Positions 61,681-64,000 of a DNA stretch of 64,000 nt are shown one piece after another. The DNA comes from Pseudomonas zanjanensis (GTDB lineage Bacteria > Pseudomonadota > Gammaproteobacteria > Pseudomonadales > Pseudomonadaceae), in NCBI RefSeq assembly GCF_014268745.2, contig NZ_JABWRB020000001.1:744001-808000 (forward strand), written 5' to 3'. Position numbers and translations under genes: made by a program. A model generated the notes under the pieces. It did not search any database and was not told the origin of the DNA. It saw only the letters and a list, made by a program, of their open reading frames with translations. Each line of letters starts with the position of its first letter. Position 1 is the stretch's first letter.

Positions 61681-64000
61681 TTATTTTGCCTTGGCGATTT
61701 CCGTTTCCAGGGCCCACTCCAGTTCGGTCATGGCGCGGTCGAGGGCATCGATGCAGTCGCTAATGCGTTCAGGTGCCTGTGCCTGATGACACGCCTGTTC
61801 CAGCGCCTCGCACCGCTGGATCAAAGAGGTCGCCTGGACGATGCGGGCGACGCCTTTGATCTTGTGCGCCGTTTCGGTCAGTGCTTGCCGGTTCGCTCCC
61901 CGGGCGACGTCGAGCAACTCCTGGCGATCCGCGCGGCTGCTGCTGAGTAACTCCGCCAGCAGGCGCCGGTTCGACGAAGGGTCGCCGCCGGTCAACGCCT
62001 GGAGGCTGTGGAGGGAGAAAACCGCTGGATGGCCGACCGGTTTGACGGTCTTGATCCACTGGCTCAGGGCGCTCAAGCTGATCGGTTTGAACAGGCAATC
62101 ATCCATTCCGGCGTCCAGGCAGCGTTGTTTTTCCTCCGGCTGGGCATTGGCGGTGAACCCCAGGACCGTGCAGGGCGCCCGTCGCTGTTCGGACTCCTCG
62201 CGACGAATCGACCGGGCCAGTTCGTAGCCGCTCATGATGGGCATGTTGCAATCGGCAATGACCAGATCGAAATCGCCTTTTTGCCAAACCTCGAGCCCAT
62301 GGGCGCCATCGTGGGCGACCTGATAGTGATGGCCGAGGTATTCCAATTGTTGGGACATCAGCAGGCGGTTGGCCGGGTGATCGTCCACGATCAGGACGTT
62401 CAAGATGGCCTGTGCCGTTTCGATGACCGGTTCCAGTGGGGCGCTGACCGGCGCCGTTGACAGGACGGTGAGTTGCAGGCGGACCTGGACCTGGGTGCCA
62501 ACGCCGGGTTGGCTGCTCATATGGAGGTTGCCGCCCATCATCTGGCACAGGTTGCGACTGATCACCAGCCCCAGTCCCGCGCCTTTGCGGGCCATCCGGC
62601 TGCTGTTATCGACCTGGGCAAAAGGCTCGAACAATCGATGCAGATCGGCCGGGCCGATGCCGATGCCGCTGTCGTTGACTTCCAGATGCATGTCCAGGAC
62701 ATCGTCCCGCTCGGTTGGGGATAGCCGGACCTTGACCACGACCTGGCCCTGCTCGGTAAATTTAAGGGCATTGCTGATCAGGTTCGACAGCACCTGCTTG
62801 AATCGCAAGGGGTCTATCGACACGTCAGGGTTTCCCTCGGCGGCGTCGAACTGCAACGACAACACCAGGTTTTTTTGCCGGGCCACGCCCTCGAAGACCC
62901 GTATGACCGATTGCAGCAGGGCCCTGAGATTGACGCGTTCGGGGGCCAGGCTCAGATGGCCGGATTCGATACGGGCGATGTCGAGGATATCGCCGATCAG
63001 CTCGAGCATGCCGGACGCCGACTCGTACGCGACTTCGATGGTCGAGCGGTCCAGGTGGCCCTTGTCGGCGTGTTTCAGGGCCAGCTCGAGCATGCCGATC
63101 ACCGCGTTCATGGGGGTGCGGATTTCATGGCTCATGGTGGCGAGGAACGTGCTTTTGGCGCGGTTCGCGTCATCGGCCCGTTGCTTGGAGGCGCGCAATT
63201 CCTCGAATAACTGCCGTCGTTCACTGATGTCGATCCAGCCGCCAATGATGCCTTGCACTTCGGCGGCGGAGTTTCGGTAGGGGAGGATCCAGTGATAGAT
63301 CGTCAGTTTCCGGTCGCCGATGTGCAGCGGGCGGTCGACGATCAGGGCGCTGCCTTCGGCCATGACGCGTTGGTAGTCCGCCTGGTACTCCTGCGCTTCG
63401 AAGGCGTTGCTCATGGAGCCTGGCATCGAGTCCTTGCCGATGACGTCTTCACGCCGGGCGTTGAACGCTTCCAGGTAACTGTCGTTGCAGCTTTGCAGCA
63501 TACCGTTGCGATCCCTCACGTAGATGGGGTGCGGGGTGCCGTTGAGCAGTGCGTGCATGAATTCCAGTTGATCGTTGAGCGCCAGTTCCGCCCGTTGACG
63601 TTGCCTGATCTGGCGCCGCATGTAGGCGTTCCAGGCCAGGGACAGCAGCAGCAACAGGCCAACCCCCGCGACGACCTGGAAGAACAGGCGATTATAGGTG
63701 CGCCAGGTGTGTTCCGAGGGCGAGACGTAACCGCGCCAGCGGTTGTTGATGACGCCCAGTTCGTCAGGGTCGATGCTGGTCAGGGCCTTGTCGAGGATGG
63801 CGTTCAACTCGCTGGCGTGTCTGGCGGTGGCCAGCGCGAACAGGGCTTGCTGGGTGCCCACCGTGCTGCTGATTTGCAATCTGTCCCGCCACGCATGGGA
63901 GGAGATGAAGTAGTTGGCCATCACCTGCGAGTGCACGCTGCCGTCGACCTGGCCATGGGCGAGCATTTCCACGGCGCGCACGGAGCCGTCCGTTTCGATG
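61681..64000 (-). CDS. BvgS-like hybrid sensor histidine kinase (5' end beyond the window)
   Basis: At least 770 residues; the frame stays open to the window edge. Visible parts are the end of a periplasmic solute-binding domain (MLAHGQVDGSVHSQVMANYF), a membrane helix (VAGVGLLLLLSLAWNAYM) and a PAS domain. The HisKA reads LATMSHEIRTPMNAV, the ATPase domain GAGLGLVIS. A receiver domain (IADCNMPIMSGYEL) and a C-terminal HPt domain (ETAHKIKGVARIVQ, phospho-His) complete the BvgS/EvgS phosphorelay. The ligand is unknown. A partner response regulator was not seen in the window. Confidence 0.93.
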   Translation of the reverse strand, partial: IETDGSVRAVEMLAHGQVDGSVHSQVMANYFISSHAWRDRLQISSTVGTQQALFALATARHASELNAILDKALTSIDPDELGVINNRWRGYVSPSEHTWRTYNRLFFQVVAGVGLLLLLSLAWNAYMRRQIRQRQRAELALNDQLEFMHALLNGTPHPIYVRDRNGMLQSCNDSYLEAFNARREDVIGKDSMPGSMSNAFEAQEYQADYQRVMAEGSALIVDRPLHIGDRKLTIYHWILPYRNSAAEVQGIIGGWIDISERRQLFEELRASKQRADDANRAKSTFLATMSHEIRTPMNAVIGMLELALKHADKGHLDRSTIEVAYESASGMLELIGDILDIARIESGHLSLAPERVNLRALLQSVIRVFEGVARQKNLVLSLQFDAAEGNPDVSIDPLRFKQVLSNLISNALKFTEQGQVVVKVRLSPTERDDVLDMHLEVNDSGIGIGPADLHRLFEPFAQVDNSSRMARKGAGLGLVISRNLCQMMGGNLHMSSQPGVGTQVQVRLQLTVLSTAPVSAPLEPVIETAQAILNVLIVDDHPANRLLMSQQLEYLGHHYQVAHDGAHGLEVWQKGDFDLVIADCNMPIMSGYELARSIRREESEQRRAPCTVLGFTANAQPEEKQRCLDAGMDDCLFKPISLSALSQWIKTVKPVGHPAVFSLHSLQALTGGDPSSNRRLLAELLSSSRADRQELLDVARGANRQALTETAHKIKGVARIVQATSLIQRCEALEQACHQAQAPERISDCIDALDRAMTELEWALETEIAKAK

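Overview
The window is a 64 kb, high-GC chromosomal segment that looks like Pseudomonas, most likely the P. fluorescens group. The signs are the gene families (oprI, cysB, earP-efp, ohr-ohrR, gpx-ospR, sagS), the gene order and the abundant REP palindromes. Gene order echoes two blocks known from P. aeruginosa PAO1: a PA2824-PA2858-like block (sagS, ospR, gpx, msrB, alaA, htpX, tpm, helicase, class II DAHP synthase, ohrR/ohr, efp, earP, oprI, ldt, tesA, ABC transporter) and a PA1750-PA1755-like block (class I DAHP synthase, stress protein, cysB, GreA-like factor). Species assignment is inference. I saw no rRNA, tRNA, CRISPR array, prophage or transposase.

Layout. Positions 1-226 hold a frame-broken 3' remnant of a WbpM-like O-antigen gene, followed by a ComEA-like protein. 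A GntR regulator and a DUF1989 protein follow (0.8-2.3 kb), with an ethanolamine permease on the minus strand. A complete potassium-uptake system, kdpFABC plus kdpDE, runs from 4.6 to 12.9 kb and is split by two REP clusters. From 13 to 21.9 kb come a patatin-like lipase, a small lipoprotein, a CHAD protein, a thioesterase, a chemoreceptor, TatD, an MltF-like transglycosylase and DoxX. At 22.0-22.6 kb lies a gene-free element of about 610 bp with roughly 54-bp inverted ends and a (CTTGCT)25 tract. Next is a promoter with a structured leader before a small orphan gene, then greB, a YbbAP-type ABC transporter divergent from tesA, an L,D-transpeptidase and oprI (23-29.5 kb). The 30-38 kb region carries an acetyltransferase, class I DAHP synthase, a PanE-like reductase, a 5'-nucleotidase, a universal stress protein, cysB, a GreA-like factor and the earP-efp pair. 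From 38.5 to 46.5 kb come a secreted esterase, ohr/ohrR, a TauE exporter, a LysR regulator, DUF1127, a YcaQ-like protein, class II DAHP synthase and a spermidine-synthase-like protein. From 46.7 kb to the end are a DEAD-box helicase with a long leader, a DODA dioxygenase, tpm, htpX, alaA, msrB, gpx-ospR, the SagS-like hybrid kinase, a DUF815 ATPase, free-methionine-sulfoxide reductase, a large HD-GYP protein and a BvgS-like hybrid kinase cut by the window edge.

Functional themes. Peroxide and sulfoxide defence is unusually concentrated (ohr/ohrR, gpx/ospR, msrB, fRMsr, DoxX). Both cysteine-sensing MarR regulators lie beside their presumed targets. The last 10 kb joins two hybrid kinases with an HD-GYP protein, which suggests surface-sensing and c-di-GMP signalling. 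No wholly new multi-gene system was found. The best candidates for something undescribed are the inverted-repeat/microsatellite element at 22.0-22.6 kb, the leader before the orphan gene at 22.9 kb, a terminator inside the msrB leader, and the expanded HD-GYP domain.
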